Position numbers and translations under genes: made by a program
The notes under the pieces: model-generated
Databases searched by the model: none
Told to the model about the DNA's origin: nothing
What the model saw: only the letters and a program-made list of their open reading frames with translations
Assembly (NCBI GenBank): GCA_900318855.1
Contig: ONMG01000285.1
Span: 1-8,548 of the forward strand
Direction: 5' to 3'
DNA from: an uncultured Prevotella sp.
GTDB lineage: Bacteria > Bacteroidota > Bacteroidia > Bacteroidales > Bacteroidaceae
DNA length: 8,548 nt
Shown here: positions 1 to 6,851 of the stretch, in pieces
Position numbering within the stretch: the stretch's first letter is position 1
Layout: each line of letters starts with the position of its first letter

Positions 1-1070
1 ATCCAGATCGCAATCCTGGTGATAAAGAGGCTGAAGAGAAATTCAAAGAAGCGGCAGAGGCTTATGATGTACTGCATGATCCCCAAAAACGTCAACAGTA
101 CGACCAATTTGGATTCAATGCTCCAGGTGGCGGATTCGATGGTTTCAGTGGCGGCGGTGACTTCTCAATGGACGACATCTTCTCAGCCTTTGGTGACATC
201 TTTGGTGGCCATTCAGGTTTTGGTGGATTCGGTGGCTTTGGCCGAAGCGGAGGCAGAGCACAGCATGTGCAATACCGAGGTTCCGATTTACGTCTGAAGG
301 TGAAGCTCTCTTTGCAGGAGATTGCCACCGGAGTGACTAAGAAGTTTAAAGTCCGGAAGGACGTGGTCTGTGACCACTGTCACGGTACGGGCGCAGAGGC
401 TGGAAGCAGCGCTGAGACATGCCCTACGTGCCATGGAAGCGGTTACGTCGTCAGAACCACTCATTCCATGTTCGGCATGATGCAGACGCAAACAGAATGC
501 CCTACCTGCCACGGAGAAGGCACGGTCATAAAGAACAAGTGCCAGCATTGCAATGGTAATGGCGTAGTCAAGGGTGAAGAGGTCGTGGAAATAAAAATCC
601 CTGCCGGTGTTGCCGAAGGGATGGTGGTGAATATTCCTGGAAAAGGAAATGCCGGACCTCGAAATGGCATTCCTGGCAACATCCAGGTCTATATAGAAGA
701 GGAACCGGATGACAATTTCGTTCGTGATGGACAGGATGTCGTTTACAACCTCCTTCTTGACTTCCCGACTGCGGCGCTCGGAGGCGAAGTCACTGTTCCG
801 ACTATCGATGGGACAAAGGTAAAAATAAAGATTGAGCCAGGCACTCAACCTGGAAAGACCTTGAGACTGCGCGGGAAAGGTCTGCCTGCCGTAAAAGGCT
901 ATGGAAGCGGTGTTGGAGACGAAGTGGTTAACATTAGTGTGTTCGTTCCCAAGAAGCTATCCAGCAAAGAGAGGAAAGCCATAGAAGAGTTGCGCGAAAG
1001 CGAGAACTTCCAAGGCGACACCACGACAAAGAAGAGCATCTTTGAAAAGTTCAAGAATTACTTCAACTGA
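1..1070 (+). CDS. dnaJ: Chaperone protein DnaJ (Hsp40), 5' end cut by window edge
   Basis: Co-chaperone that binds unfolded proteins in the cytoplasm, stimulates the ATPase of DnaK through its J domain and hands clients over, with GrpE as nucleotide exchanger. The reading frame starts at base 3; bases 1-2 (AT) fit the end of the His codon of the HPD triad, because the next codons read Pro-Asp-Arg-Asn-Pro-Gly-Asp. About 33 residues are therefore missing upstream. Seen in order: the second half of the J domain (KFKEAAEAYDVL); a Gly/Phe-rich linker with a DIF motif (DDIFSAFGDIFGG, from 168); four zinc-binding CxxCxGxG repeats at 369-392, 420-443, 498-521 and 540-563; then the C-terminal client-binding domains. 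The 355 visible residues plus the missing part match full-length type I DnaJ. The ATG at 168 is an internal Met in the G/F linker, not the start. A terminator follows the stop codon directly. Confidence 0.97.
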   Translation, partial: PDRNPGDKEAEEKFKEAAEAYDVLHDPQKRQQYDQFGFNAPGGGFDGFSGGGDFSMDDIFSAFGDIFGGHSGFGGFGGFGRSGGRAQHVQYRGSDLRLKVKLSLQEIATGVTKKFKVRKDVVCDHCHGTGAEAGSSAETCPTCHGSGYVVRTTHSMFGMMQTQTECPTCHGEGTVIKNKCQHCNGNGVVKGEEVVEIKIPAGVAEGMVVNIPGKGNAGPRNGIPGNIQVYIEEEPDDNFVRDGQDVVYNLLLDFPTAALGGEVTVPTIDGTKVKIKIEPGTQPGKTLRLRGKGLPAVKGYGSGVGDEVVNISVFVPKKLSSKERKAIEELRESENFQGDTTTKKSIFEKFKNYFN

Positions 1071-1076
1071 TAAAGA

Positions 1077-1114
1077 AACTGCCTACCCCCAATAGGGGAG
1101 GCAGTTGTCTTTTT
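1077..1114 (+). terminator. Rho-independent terminator after dnaJ
   Basis: The left arm AACTGCC (1077-1083) pairs with GGCAGTT (1100-1106). The stem continues with T1084-A1099, a bulged A, and CCCC (1086-1089) with GGGG (1095-1098) around a 5-base loop. A T-rich tract follows (1108-1114, one C inside). It starts 7 bases after the dnaJ stop and ends 16 bases before the folC start codon, so it may act as a partial terminator or attenuator for folC as well as ending dnaJ. Confidence 0.85.
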
Positions 1115-1130
1115 ATGTATATTCCACATT

Positions 1131-2438
1131 ATGAACTATCAGCAAACCATCGAATATCTATATAACTCCACTCCTGTCTTTGAGCATGTGGGACCTTCGG
1201 CTTATAAGCCCGGACTCGCAACTACTCATGCTCTGGATGCCCACTTCGGACATCCACACAGACAATTCAAAACCATACACATAGCAGGTACGAATGGCAA
1301 AGGCTCATGCTCTCACATGTTGGCAGCTATCCTGCAACGTGATGGCTACAAGGTGGGGCTCTATACTTCTCCTCACTTAGTGGATTTTCGTGAGCGCATA
1401 AGAGTCAATGGGAAATGCATTAGTGAACAGTATGTGATAGACTTTGTAGCTAACAACCGAAGCTTCTTTGAACCCCTCCACCCATCTTTCTTCGAGCTTA
1501 CCACAGCGTTAGCCTTCGATTACTTCGCATCTGAGAAGGTAGACATCGCTGTTATAGAAGTAGGTTTAGGCGGACGGCTCGATTGTACCAACATCATCAC
1601 CCCACTGGTTTCTGTGATTACAAATATCAGTTTCGACCATATGCAATTCTTGGGTCACACATTACCTGAGATAGCTGGTGAGAAAGCAGGCATTATCAAG
1701 CAAGGAATCCCTGTCATTATCGGTGAGACAACCCCTGAAACAAAGCCTGTGTTCGAGGCCAAAGCTGCTGAAATGCATTCTCCAATTCACTTTGCGGAGG
1801 AAGAACACGAAGTACTGAGCTCCACGCCATCATCTGAACCGATAGGAAGATATTATAAGACCCAATCCTTCAGGACTCTTTTCGGTGACCTCTATGGAAG
1901 CTATCAGGAAAAGAACGTTAATACCGTACTCTGCACGGCACATCAACTGATTGAGCTTCAAGTTATCAGACGCTGGGAAAGCATTGAAGAAGGACTGGCT
2001 CACACTTGCGACCTGACTGGACTCAAGGGGCGTTGGCAGAAAATCAAGGAAAATCCGCTCGTAGTGTGCGACACAGGACATAATGTGGGCGGATGGCAGT
2101 ATTTAGGCCCGCTAATCAGCGCGCAGCCATGCAAACAAAGAAGAATAGTCTTCGGAATGGTTGACGACAAAGACCTATCGACAGTGCTGACTCTTATGCC
2201 CAAGGACTGTATTTTCTACTTCACACAACCTAATTGCTCGCGTGCCTTCCCCGTAAACCAAGTAATAAAAGAAGCACGAAAGCACCATTTAGAAGGAAGA
2301 GCCTTCATGTCGGTGGAAGAAGCTTACGAAACCGCCTCACATGAATCCTCTGCAAACGACTTCATCTTTGTAGGTGGAAGTAGCTATATCGTTGCCGACT
2401 TTCTAACTTACTTAGAAAAATCCAGGAATCATCACTGA
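1131..2438 (+). CDS. folC: Bifunctional folylpolyglutamate synthase / dihydrofolate synthase
   Basis: Cytoplasmic Mur-ligase-family enzyme. It joins glutamate to dihydropteroate to make dihydrofolate and, in most family members, adds further glutamates to folates, using ATP. Seen in the 435 residues: P-loop GTNGKGS (53-59), the SPHL motif (80-83) followed by FRERI, EVGLGGRLDCTN (143-154), FDHMQFLG (168-175), and GEKAGIIK (183-190), whose K185 matches the lysine that is usually carbamylated. The C-terminal domain has GRWQKI and DTGHNVGG (314-321), the counterpart of the DxxHNxxG motif. Length fits the family (E. coli FolC is about 420 residues). The start at 1131 is supported because the N-terminus MNYQQTIEYLYNSTPVFE is what I expect of Bacteroidales FolC. 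No Shine-Dalgarno is visible. The gene lies just after the dnaJ terminator, with no room for a separate promoter downstream of it. Whether both activities are present cannot be told from motifs. Confidence 0.95.
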   Translation: MNYQQTIEYLYNSTPVFEHVGPSAYKPGLATTHALDAHFGHPHRQFKTIHIAGTNGKGSCSHMLAAILQRDGYKVGLYTSPHLVDFRERIRVNGKCISEQYVIDFVANNRSFFEPLHPSFFELTTALAFDYFASEKVDIAVIEVGLGGRLDCTNIITPLVSVITNISFDHMQFLGHTLPEIAGEKAGIIKQGIPVIIGETTPETKPVFEAKAAEMHSPIHFAEEEHEVLSSTPSSEPIGRYYKTQSFRTLFGDLYGSYQEKNVNTVLCTAHQLIELQVIRRWESIEEGLAHTCDLTGLKGRWQKIKENPLVVCDTGHNVGGWQYLGPLISAQPCKQRRIVFGMVDDKDLSTVLTLMPKDCIFYFTQPNCSRAFPVNQVIKEARKHHLEGRAFMSVEEAYETASHESSANDFIFVGGSSYIVADFLTYLEKSRNHH

Positions 2439-2452
2439 CACATTGTCAGTGA
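2432..2452. other. Perfect 9-bp hairpin across the folC stop codon
   Basis: TCACTGACA (2432-2440) is followed by the loop CAT and then its exact reverse complement TGTCAGTGA (2444-2452). The folC stop TGA (2436-2438) lies in the left arm. There is no T-tract after it, so it is not a standard intrinsic terminator. It could stabilise the folC mRNA 3' end or assist termination. Seen directly; function is inferred. Confidence 0.5.
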
Positions 2453-2581
2453 CATCAACAGCAACAATGCCTAATGTGGCTGAAGCCAAAGCATCGAAAG
2501 TCATACAAGACAGGACTTCTTATTGCCGCTTTGCTTTGCACATTACACCTTATAGAGAGGTATTATCATAGGAAAAGGTGG

Positions 2582-2613
2582 CAATTAATTGTTTTTAACG
2601 TGGTGAAGCACGT
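2582..2613. repeat. Two short palindromes upstream of the galactose-cluster promoter
   Basis: CAATTAATTG (2582-2591) is its own reverse complement. ACGTG (2598-2602) and CACGT (2609-2613) form an inverted repeat with a 6-base spacer. Both lie 17 to 48 bases upstream of the proposed -33 element (2630), where an activator could bind. Short AT-rich palindromes are common by chance, so this is only a candidate operator. The rest of the 2453-2629 intergenic stretch shows nothing I can name. Confidence 0.2.
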
Positions 2614-2629
2614 AATTTAAGGGCTATTA

Positions 2630-2662
2630 TTTGCAACCTTCGTTTTTTTTGGTTTACTTTGC
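2630..2662 (+). promoter_or_regulatory. Candidate Bacteroidetes-type promoter for the galM-galK-galM cluster
   Basis: TTTG (2630-2633) resembles the -33 element and TACTTTGC (2655-2662) the -7 element, separated by 21 bases that include a run of eight T (2643-2650). The -7 box is one base shorter than the TAnnTTTG consensus. Transcription would begin near 2668, leaving an AT-rich leader of roughly 25 bases before the ATG at 2694, as is usual for Bacteroidetes genes without a Shine-Dalgarno. It is the only such pair I found in the 2439-2693 intergenic region. Confidence 0.55.
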
Positions 2663-2693
2663 ATCAATATAAGTATAACTAAAAGCTATTTAT

Positions 2694-3785
2694 ATGATGA
2701 ACACGAAGGAAGCAGCAAATGTCTGCGGCCTGAAAAGAGAGGATTTTCAGGCCACAATCAATGGGAAAAAGACAGATCTTTATATTCTCAGAAACAAATT
2801 AGGCAATGAGGTTGCCGTTACCAATTACGGAGGAGCTATTGTAGCCATTATGGTTCCCGACAAGGAAGGGAGAATGGCCAATGTGATTCAAGGACACGAT
2901 AACATCCAGGATGTTATCAATTCGCCAGAGCCTTACCTGTCTACTCTCATTGGTCGCTACGGCAATCGCATAGCCAAGGGTGAGTTCCAACTTCATGGCA
3001 AAGAATATCATCTTGCCATCAACAATGGTCCTAATTGTCTTCATGGTGGCAAGAAAGGTTTCAATGCCAAGGTGTGGGACGCCACCCAGGTGAGCGACCA
3101 AGGATTAGTGCTCAAGTACACGAGTCCCTACGGTGAAGAAGGCTTTTCCGGCGAGGTCGTTGTGTGGGTAGCCTACACATTCACCGATGACAACGAACTG
3201 ATAATCAAATACCATGCTACGACCAACAAAAAGACTATCATCAACCTCACCAGTCACGGATTCTTCTCCCTGGCAGGTATTGCCAATCCAACCCCTACGA
3301 TAGAGAACCTCATTTGTGAAATCAATGCCGATTACTACGTCCCTATCGACAACACTTCGATACCTACGGGTGAGATTCTGAAAGTAGAAGGCACACCCTT
3401 CGACTTCCGTACCGCTAAACGTATTGGTGACGATATCGATGCCGATAACGAACAAATAAAGAATGGAGCCGGTTACGATCATTGCTACGTTCTCAACAAG
3501 AAGGAAGAAGGAGAGTTCTCGTTCGCCGCTAAGGTAACCGAGCCTGTCAGTGGCCGCACCATGGAAGTATGGACCACCGAACCTGGAGTTCAGTTCTACA
3601 CCGATAATTGGGCCGACGGCTATCAAGGCCAGCTTGGAGCCACATTTCCACGTCGCAGTGCAGTATGCTTCGAGGCACAGCACTTCCCCGACAGTCCCAA
3701 TCATCCCTATTTCCCATCCGTAGTACTCAATCCTGGTGAGGAATACACTCAGCGCACAGTCTATCGCTTTGGAGTGGAGAAGTAA
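2694..3785 (+). CDS. galM: Aldose 1-epimerase (galactose mutarotase), cytoplasmic form
   Basis: Converts beta-D-galactose (and other aldoses) to the alpha anomer that galactokinase accepts; first step of the Leloir pathway. The 363-residue protein has no signal peptide, so it should be cytoplasmic. Visible family residues: R92 in GRYGNRI, catalytic acid H117 in NCLHGG, second His H188 in TSHGFFSLAG, D262 in GYDHCYVL, and the catalytic base E327 in FEAQHFPDSPN. All the expected catalytic residues are kept, but the H188 motif differs from the usual TNHxYFNL pattern. An ATG pair at 2694 and 2697 gives two equivalent starts. It is the first gene after the candidate promoter, and galK follows after 55 bases, so the two are probably co-transcribed. 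Its first 20 or so residues resemble the mature N-terminus of the second epimerase at 5041, pointing to paralogy. Confidence 0.93.
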   Translation: MMNTKEAANVCGLKREDFQATINGKKTDLYILRNKLGNEVAVTNYGGAIVAIMVPDKEGRMANVIQGHDNIQDVINSPEPYLSTLIGRYGNRIAKGEFQLHGKEYHLAINNGPNCLHGGKKGFNAKVWDATQVSDQGLVLKYTSPYGEEGFSGEVVVWVAYTFTDDNELIIKYHATTNKKTIINLTSHGFFSLAGIANPTPTIENLICEINADYYVPIDNTSIPTGEILKVEGTPFDFRTAKRIGDDIDADNEQIKNGAGYDHCYVLNKKEEGEFSFAAKVTEPVSGRTMEVWTTEPGVQFYTDNWADGYQGQLGATFPRRSAVCFEAQHFPDSPNHPYFPSVVLNPGEEYTQRTVYRFGVEK

Positions 3786-3840
3786 GCATGATCACATCAC
3801 AGACAACATTAATTTTAATCATTTAAAATACAAAATTTTT

Positions 3841-5001
3841 ATGGATATAGAACGCGTAAGAAGCCGTTTCATCAAGCATTTCGACGGTAAGACAGGCAAC
3901 ATTTATTTCTCTCCGGGTCGTATCAACCTCATCGGAGAGCACACCGACTATAATGGTGGATTCGTATTCCCAGGGGCAGTCGACAAGGGTATCATGGCAG
4001 AACTTCGTCCCAACGGGCTCAAGACAGTCATCGCCTATTCCATAGACTTGAAAGACAAGGTAGAATTCAAGGTGGATGATCCTAAAGGTCCTAAGGCCAC
4101 ATGGGCACGCTATATCTACGGCATCGTGCAGGAAATGCGCAAGCTCGGAGTCGACGTGCAAGGCTTCAACACAGCTTTCTCCGGAGACGTTCCCTTGGGA
4201 GCCGGCATGTCGTCGAGTGCAGCCCTTGAAAGTTGCTTCGCTTATGCCCTCAACGATCTCTTTGGCGACAACAAGGTTTCCAAATGGGACTTAGCCCTGG
4301 CCGGTCAAGCCACAGAGCATAAATATATTGGTGTCAACTGTGGTATCATGGATCAATTCGCATCAGTATTCGGACAGAAGGGCAAACTGATGCGCCTCGA
4401 CTGCCGCAGCCGCGAGTTCGAATACTTCCCGTTCGACCCCAAAGGCTACAAGCTTGTGCTGGTAAATTCAAAGGTGAAGCATGAACTGAAAGGCTCTCCC
4501 TACAACGATCGCCGTCAGAGTTGTGAGAATGTAGTGGTTGCATTAGGCAAGCATTTCCCCGACAAGAAGTTCGAGACACTGCGCGATGCCGACTGGGATG
4601 AGCTGGAGGCTGTGAAAGCTGAAGTTTCAGCAGAAGACTATAAGCGTGCTCATTTCGTGCTGGGCGAGAAGGACCGCGTGCTTGCTGTCTGCGATGCTCT
4701 CAATGCAGGCGACTACGAGACTGTAGGAAAGAAAATGTATGAAACTCACTATGGCCTGAGCAAAGAGTATGAAGTTTCGTGCGAGGAACTCGACTTCCTT
4801 AACGATGTAGCCAAAGAAGATGGAGTCACAGGAAGCCGTATCATGGGCGGCGGTTTTGGCGGCTGCACCATCAACCTCGTTAAGGACGATGTGTACGAAG
4901 CTTTCATTACCGATGTAAAGAAGAAGTTCAACGAAAAGTACGGCCACGAACCCGAAATCATCCCTGTGGTCATCAGTGACGGATCCCACAAAGTATGCTA
5001 A
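3841..5001 (+). CDS. galK: Galactokinase
   Basis: Cytoplasmic GHMP-family kinase that phosphorylates alpha-D-galactose with ATP to galactose 1-phosphate. The protein has 386 residues, the usual length. Motif 1 is PGRINLIGEHTDYNGG (25-40), the galactokinase signature, with R27 and the sugar-binding E33, H34 and D36. Motif 2, the ATP loop, is PLGAGMSSSAALE (118-130). The catalytic base should be D171 in CGIMDQFAS. Motif 3 is GGGFGGC (336-342). The frame is open upstream to an ATG at 3736 inside galM, but the start is placed at 3841: the protein from MDIERVRSRF matches the family N-terminus, while the longer version would overlap galM and add an unrelated leader. The gap before it is AT-rich with no Shine-Dalgarno. 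Flanked by two epimerases that supply its anomer, it is the core of a galactose-use operon; galT and galE are not in the window. Confidence 0.97.
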   Translation: MDIERVRSRFIKHFDGKTGNIYFSPGRINLIGEHTDYNGGFVFPGAVDKGIMAELRPNGLKTVIAYSIDLKDKVEFKVDDPKGPKATWARYIYGIVQEMRKLGVDVQGFNTAFSGDVPLGAGMSSSAALESCFAYALNDLFGDNKVSKWDLALAGQATEHKYIGVNCGIMDQFASVFGQKGKLMRLDCRSREFEYFPFDPKGYKLVLVNSKVKHELKGSPYNDRRQSCENVVVALGKHFPDKKFETLRDADWDELEAVKAEVSAEDYKRAHFVLGEKDRVLAVCDALNAGDYETVGKKMYETHYGLSKEYEVSCEELDFLNDVAKEDGVTGSRIMGGGFGGCTINLVKDDVYEAFITDVKKKFNEKYGHEPEIIPVVISDGSHKVC

Positions 5002-5040
5002 CGATTTGCGCATTCAACCAACGATAAAATAAGACTGGAA

Positions 5041-6216
5041 ATGAAAAAACTTAAAGCTATGATGCTTGGAGCCGGGGTGGCCATAGCCATGCTCAGTGCC
5101 TGCAATTCGGGTAACGGACTGACGGAGTCGGGTCTCGATCCCGCTAAGTTTGATACGACTATCAACAGCAAGCCGGTGAAACTCTATGTGCTCAAGAACG
5201 TAAACAAGATGGAGGTATGCGTAACCAACTTCGGCGGGCGCATTGTGTCAATCACAGTGCCCAACAAGAATGACGCGCCTACGGATGTTGTACTCGGCTA
5301 CGACAACATTGCCCAGTATGCCGACACCGTGCACAATGCCAGTGACTTCGGCGCTGCTATCGGCCGCTACGCAAACCGCATCAAGAATGGTCAGATAGTC
5401 TGTGGCGGCAAGAAGATACAACTTCCCCGCAACAACTTCGGCCACTGTCTGCATGGAGGCCCCGACGGCTGGCAGTACAAGGTTTATGATGCCACTCAAA
5501 AGAATGACACAACCCTGGAACTGGTGTTGCACTCACCCGATGGCGACAACAACTTCCCCGGCAATGTCACTGCAAAGGTCACCTACACCCTGTTGAGCAA
5601 TAATACACTCGACATCCAGTATGAGGCTACCACCGACAAGGAGACCGTCATCAACATGACCAACCACTCCTACTTCAACCTTTCCGGCGACCCCTCGAAG
5701 GCAGGTACCAACATGGTGCTATACATCAATGCCGATAACTTCACGCCTGTCGACAACACCTTTATGACATCAGGCGAGATAAAATCGGTTTATGGCACAC
5801 CGTTGGACTTCACCAAGAAACACCCGCTCTATGAGACGATAGGCGACTCTACCTTCCAGCAGATTAAGAACGCCCGTGGTTACGACCACAATTGGGTGCT
5901 CAACACCTATAAGGATGGTAAGGGCGACTTCAACAAGGTGGCAGCCAGCCTCTACTCACCTGAGTCGGGCATCTTCCTGGAAGTATTCACCGATCAACCT
6001 GGCATCCAGGTCTACACCGGCAACTTCCTCGACGGAACCCGCGTGGGCAAGAAGGGCATCAAGTATCCGATGCGTGCCTCTGTCTGCTTGGAGACTCAGC
6101 TGTATCCCGACTCACCCAACAAGTGGAAAGACCACGTGAAGGGTTGGTATAATCCCTATCTGGAGCCTGGACAGAAGTACTATCACCACACGGCCTTCAA
6201 GTTCTCTGTGAAGTAA
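5041..6216 (+). CDS. galM: Aldose 1-epimerase, lipoprotein form
   Basis: Second mutarotase, 391 residues, encoded 39 bases after galK. It begins with a lipoprotein signal peptide: MKKLK, a hydrophobic stretch, then the lipobox LSAC with C21 as the lipidated residue. The bases after C21 encode NSGNG, with no acidic run of the kind that sends Bacteroidetes lipoproteins to the cell surface, so I infer a periplasm-facing anchor. Catalytic residues are all present: R113 in GRYANRI, H138 in HCLHGG, H209 in NMTNHSYFNLSG, D282 in GYDHNWVL and E351 in LETQLYPDSPN. It would equilibrate galactose anomers released from oligosaccharides outside the cytoplasmic membrane. Its mature N-terminus (GLDPAKFDTTINSKPVKLYV) resembles the N-terminus of the epimerase at 2694. 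A strong terminator follows, making it the last gene of the cluster. Natural substrate among hexoses is not proven by sequence. Confidence 0.93.
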   Translation: MKKLKAMMLGAGVAIAMLSACNSGNGLTESGLDPAKFDTTINSKPVKLYVLKNVNKMEVCVTNFGGRIVSITVPNKNDAPTDVVLGYDNIAQYADTVHNASDFGAAIGRYANRIKNGQIVCGGKKIQLPRNNFGHCLHGGPDGWQYKVYDATQKNDTTLELVLHSPDGDNNFPGNVTAKVTYTLLSNNTLDIQYEATTDKETVINMTNHSYFNLSGDPSKAGTNMVLYINADNFTPVDNTFMTSGEIKSVYGTPLDFTKKHPLYETIGDSTFQQIKNARGYDHNWVLNTYKDGKGDFNKVAASLYSPESGIFLEVFTDQPGIQVYTGNFLDGTRVGKKGIKYPMRASVCLETQLYPDSPNKWKDHVKGWYNPYLEPGQKYYHHTAFKFSVK

Positions 6217-6235
6217 TCATAGCTTAACTCTCAAT

Positions 6236-6273
6236 AAGGCTGCACGGGCTCATGCCGGCGCAGCCTTTTTTTT
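6236..6273 (+). terminator. Rho-independent terminator ending the galactose cluster
   Basis: AAGGCTGC (6236-6243) pairs exactly with GCAGCCTT (6260-6267). An inner CGG/CCG pairing (6245-6247 with 6255-6257) extends the stem, and eight T follow (6266-6273). It begins 20 bases after the stop of the lipoprotein epimerase. It ends only 9 bases before the ATG at 6283. Confidence 0.92.
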
Positions 6274-6282
6274 GAAACCCTT

Positions 6283-6828
6283 ATGGAACAAAACAAAACG
6301 CAAGAATACGAGCGGCTCTTCGGCAAAGAACTGAGTCAGTATCTCACAGCCACCGACAAGATTGACACCCACTTTCCAGAGATGCCCGACATCGAGAATC
6401 AATGGGCAACAGTTGGTGAGAGCTACCTGCCGGATGCCATGCGCGAATACAGCCGCTACCCCACAGTGGCGCTTGGATGGGTAATGTACGTCGGCATGGC
6501 CATCGCTAAATATTGGGATGCCGACTGGAATATCTACGGGAAGGTGCCCGACCTCTACAAGTACCTTCTCAGCCAAACCGACTTCGACCATCTCGACGAT
6601 TTCATCACTTCATCAGTGCTCCAGTTCAGCGACACTGCCTCAGCATCACTGCGCGCCACTGTGGGCGAATGCGCTTCAAGAGTGTTCAACCGGCTGCAGC
6701 ATCTCGGCATTGAGTCTGGCACAGCCGACGCCTTCCGCGCCTTCATCGCAGCCCTCCACATGATGTACCTCATGGGAGCCGCTATGGAACTCAAGCACCT
6801 GGGCTACCACATGACCCAAGTGGGATGA
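6283..6828 (+). CDS. Uncharacterised 181-residue protein
   Basis: I do not recognise a named family. The protein has no signal peptide or lipobox and reads as soluble and mostly helical. The N-terminal part is polar and acidic (MEQNKTQEYERLFGKELSQY). A central, Trp- and Tyr-rich segment (about 59-82, YPTVALGWVMYVGMAIAKYW followed by DADW) is the most distinctive part. The C-terminal quarter has an amphipathic to hydrophobic helix (FRAFIAALHMMYLMGAAMEL). The hydrophobic stretches are too short or too interrupted to call membrane spans with confidence. Codon use matches the genes that follow, supporting a real gene. The start at 6283 is the first ATG after the terminator and leaves 9 bases of spacer; the next Met is at residue 34. 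yaaA begins 23 bases after the stop, so it may be co-transcribed with the peroxide-defence genes. Confidence 0.8.
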   Translation: MEQNKTQEYERLFGKELSQYLTATDKIDTHFPEMPDIENQWATVGESYLPDAMREYSRYPTVALGWVMYVGMAIAKYWDADWNIYGKVPDLYKYLLSQTDFDHLDDFITSSVLQFSDTASASLRATVGECASRVFNRLQHLGIESGTADAFRAFIAALHMMYLMGAAMELKHLGYHMTQVG

Positions 6829-6851
6829 TTAATACAATATAGTTTCAGCTT

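Noticed and set aside
168..1070. A shorter dnaJ starting at 168
   Set aside because: The frame continues upstream with clear J-domain sequence to the window edge, so 168 is an internal Met.
2467..2571. A 34-codon ORF between folC and galM
   Set aside because: No recognisable motif and no sign of coding bias; short open frames of this size are expected by chance.
3105..3704. Long antisense ORFs inside galM, galK, dnaJ and yaaA
   Set aside because: They lie opposite genes with firm family matches and their translations show no recognisable domain; they are shadows of the codon bias of the sense genes.
3736..3840. Longer start for galactokinase at 3736
   Set aside because: It would overlap the end of galM and add 35 residues unlike any galactokinase; the family N-terminus begins at the ATG at 3841.
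5002..5040. A separate promoter before the lipoprotein epimerase
   Set aside because: Only 39 bases, with an isolated TTTG but no matching -7 element; co-transcription with galK is simpler.
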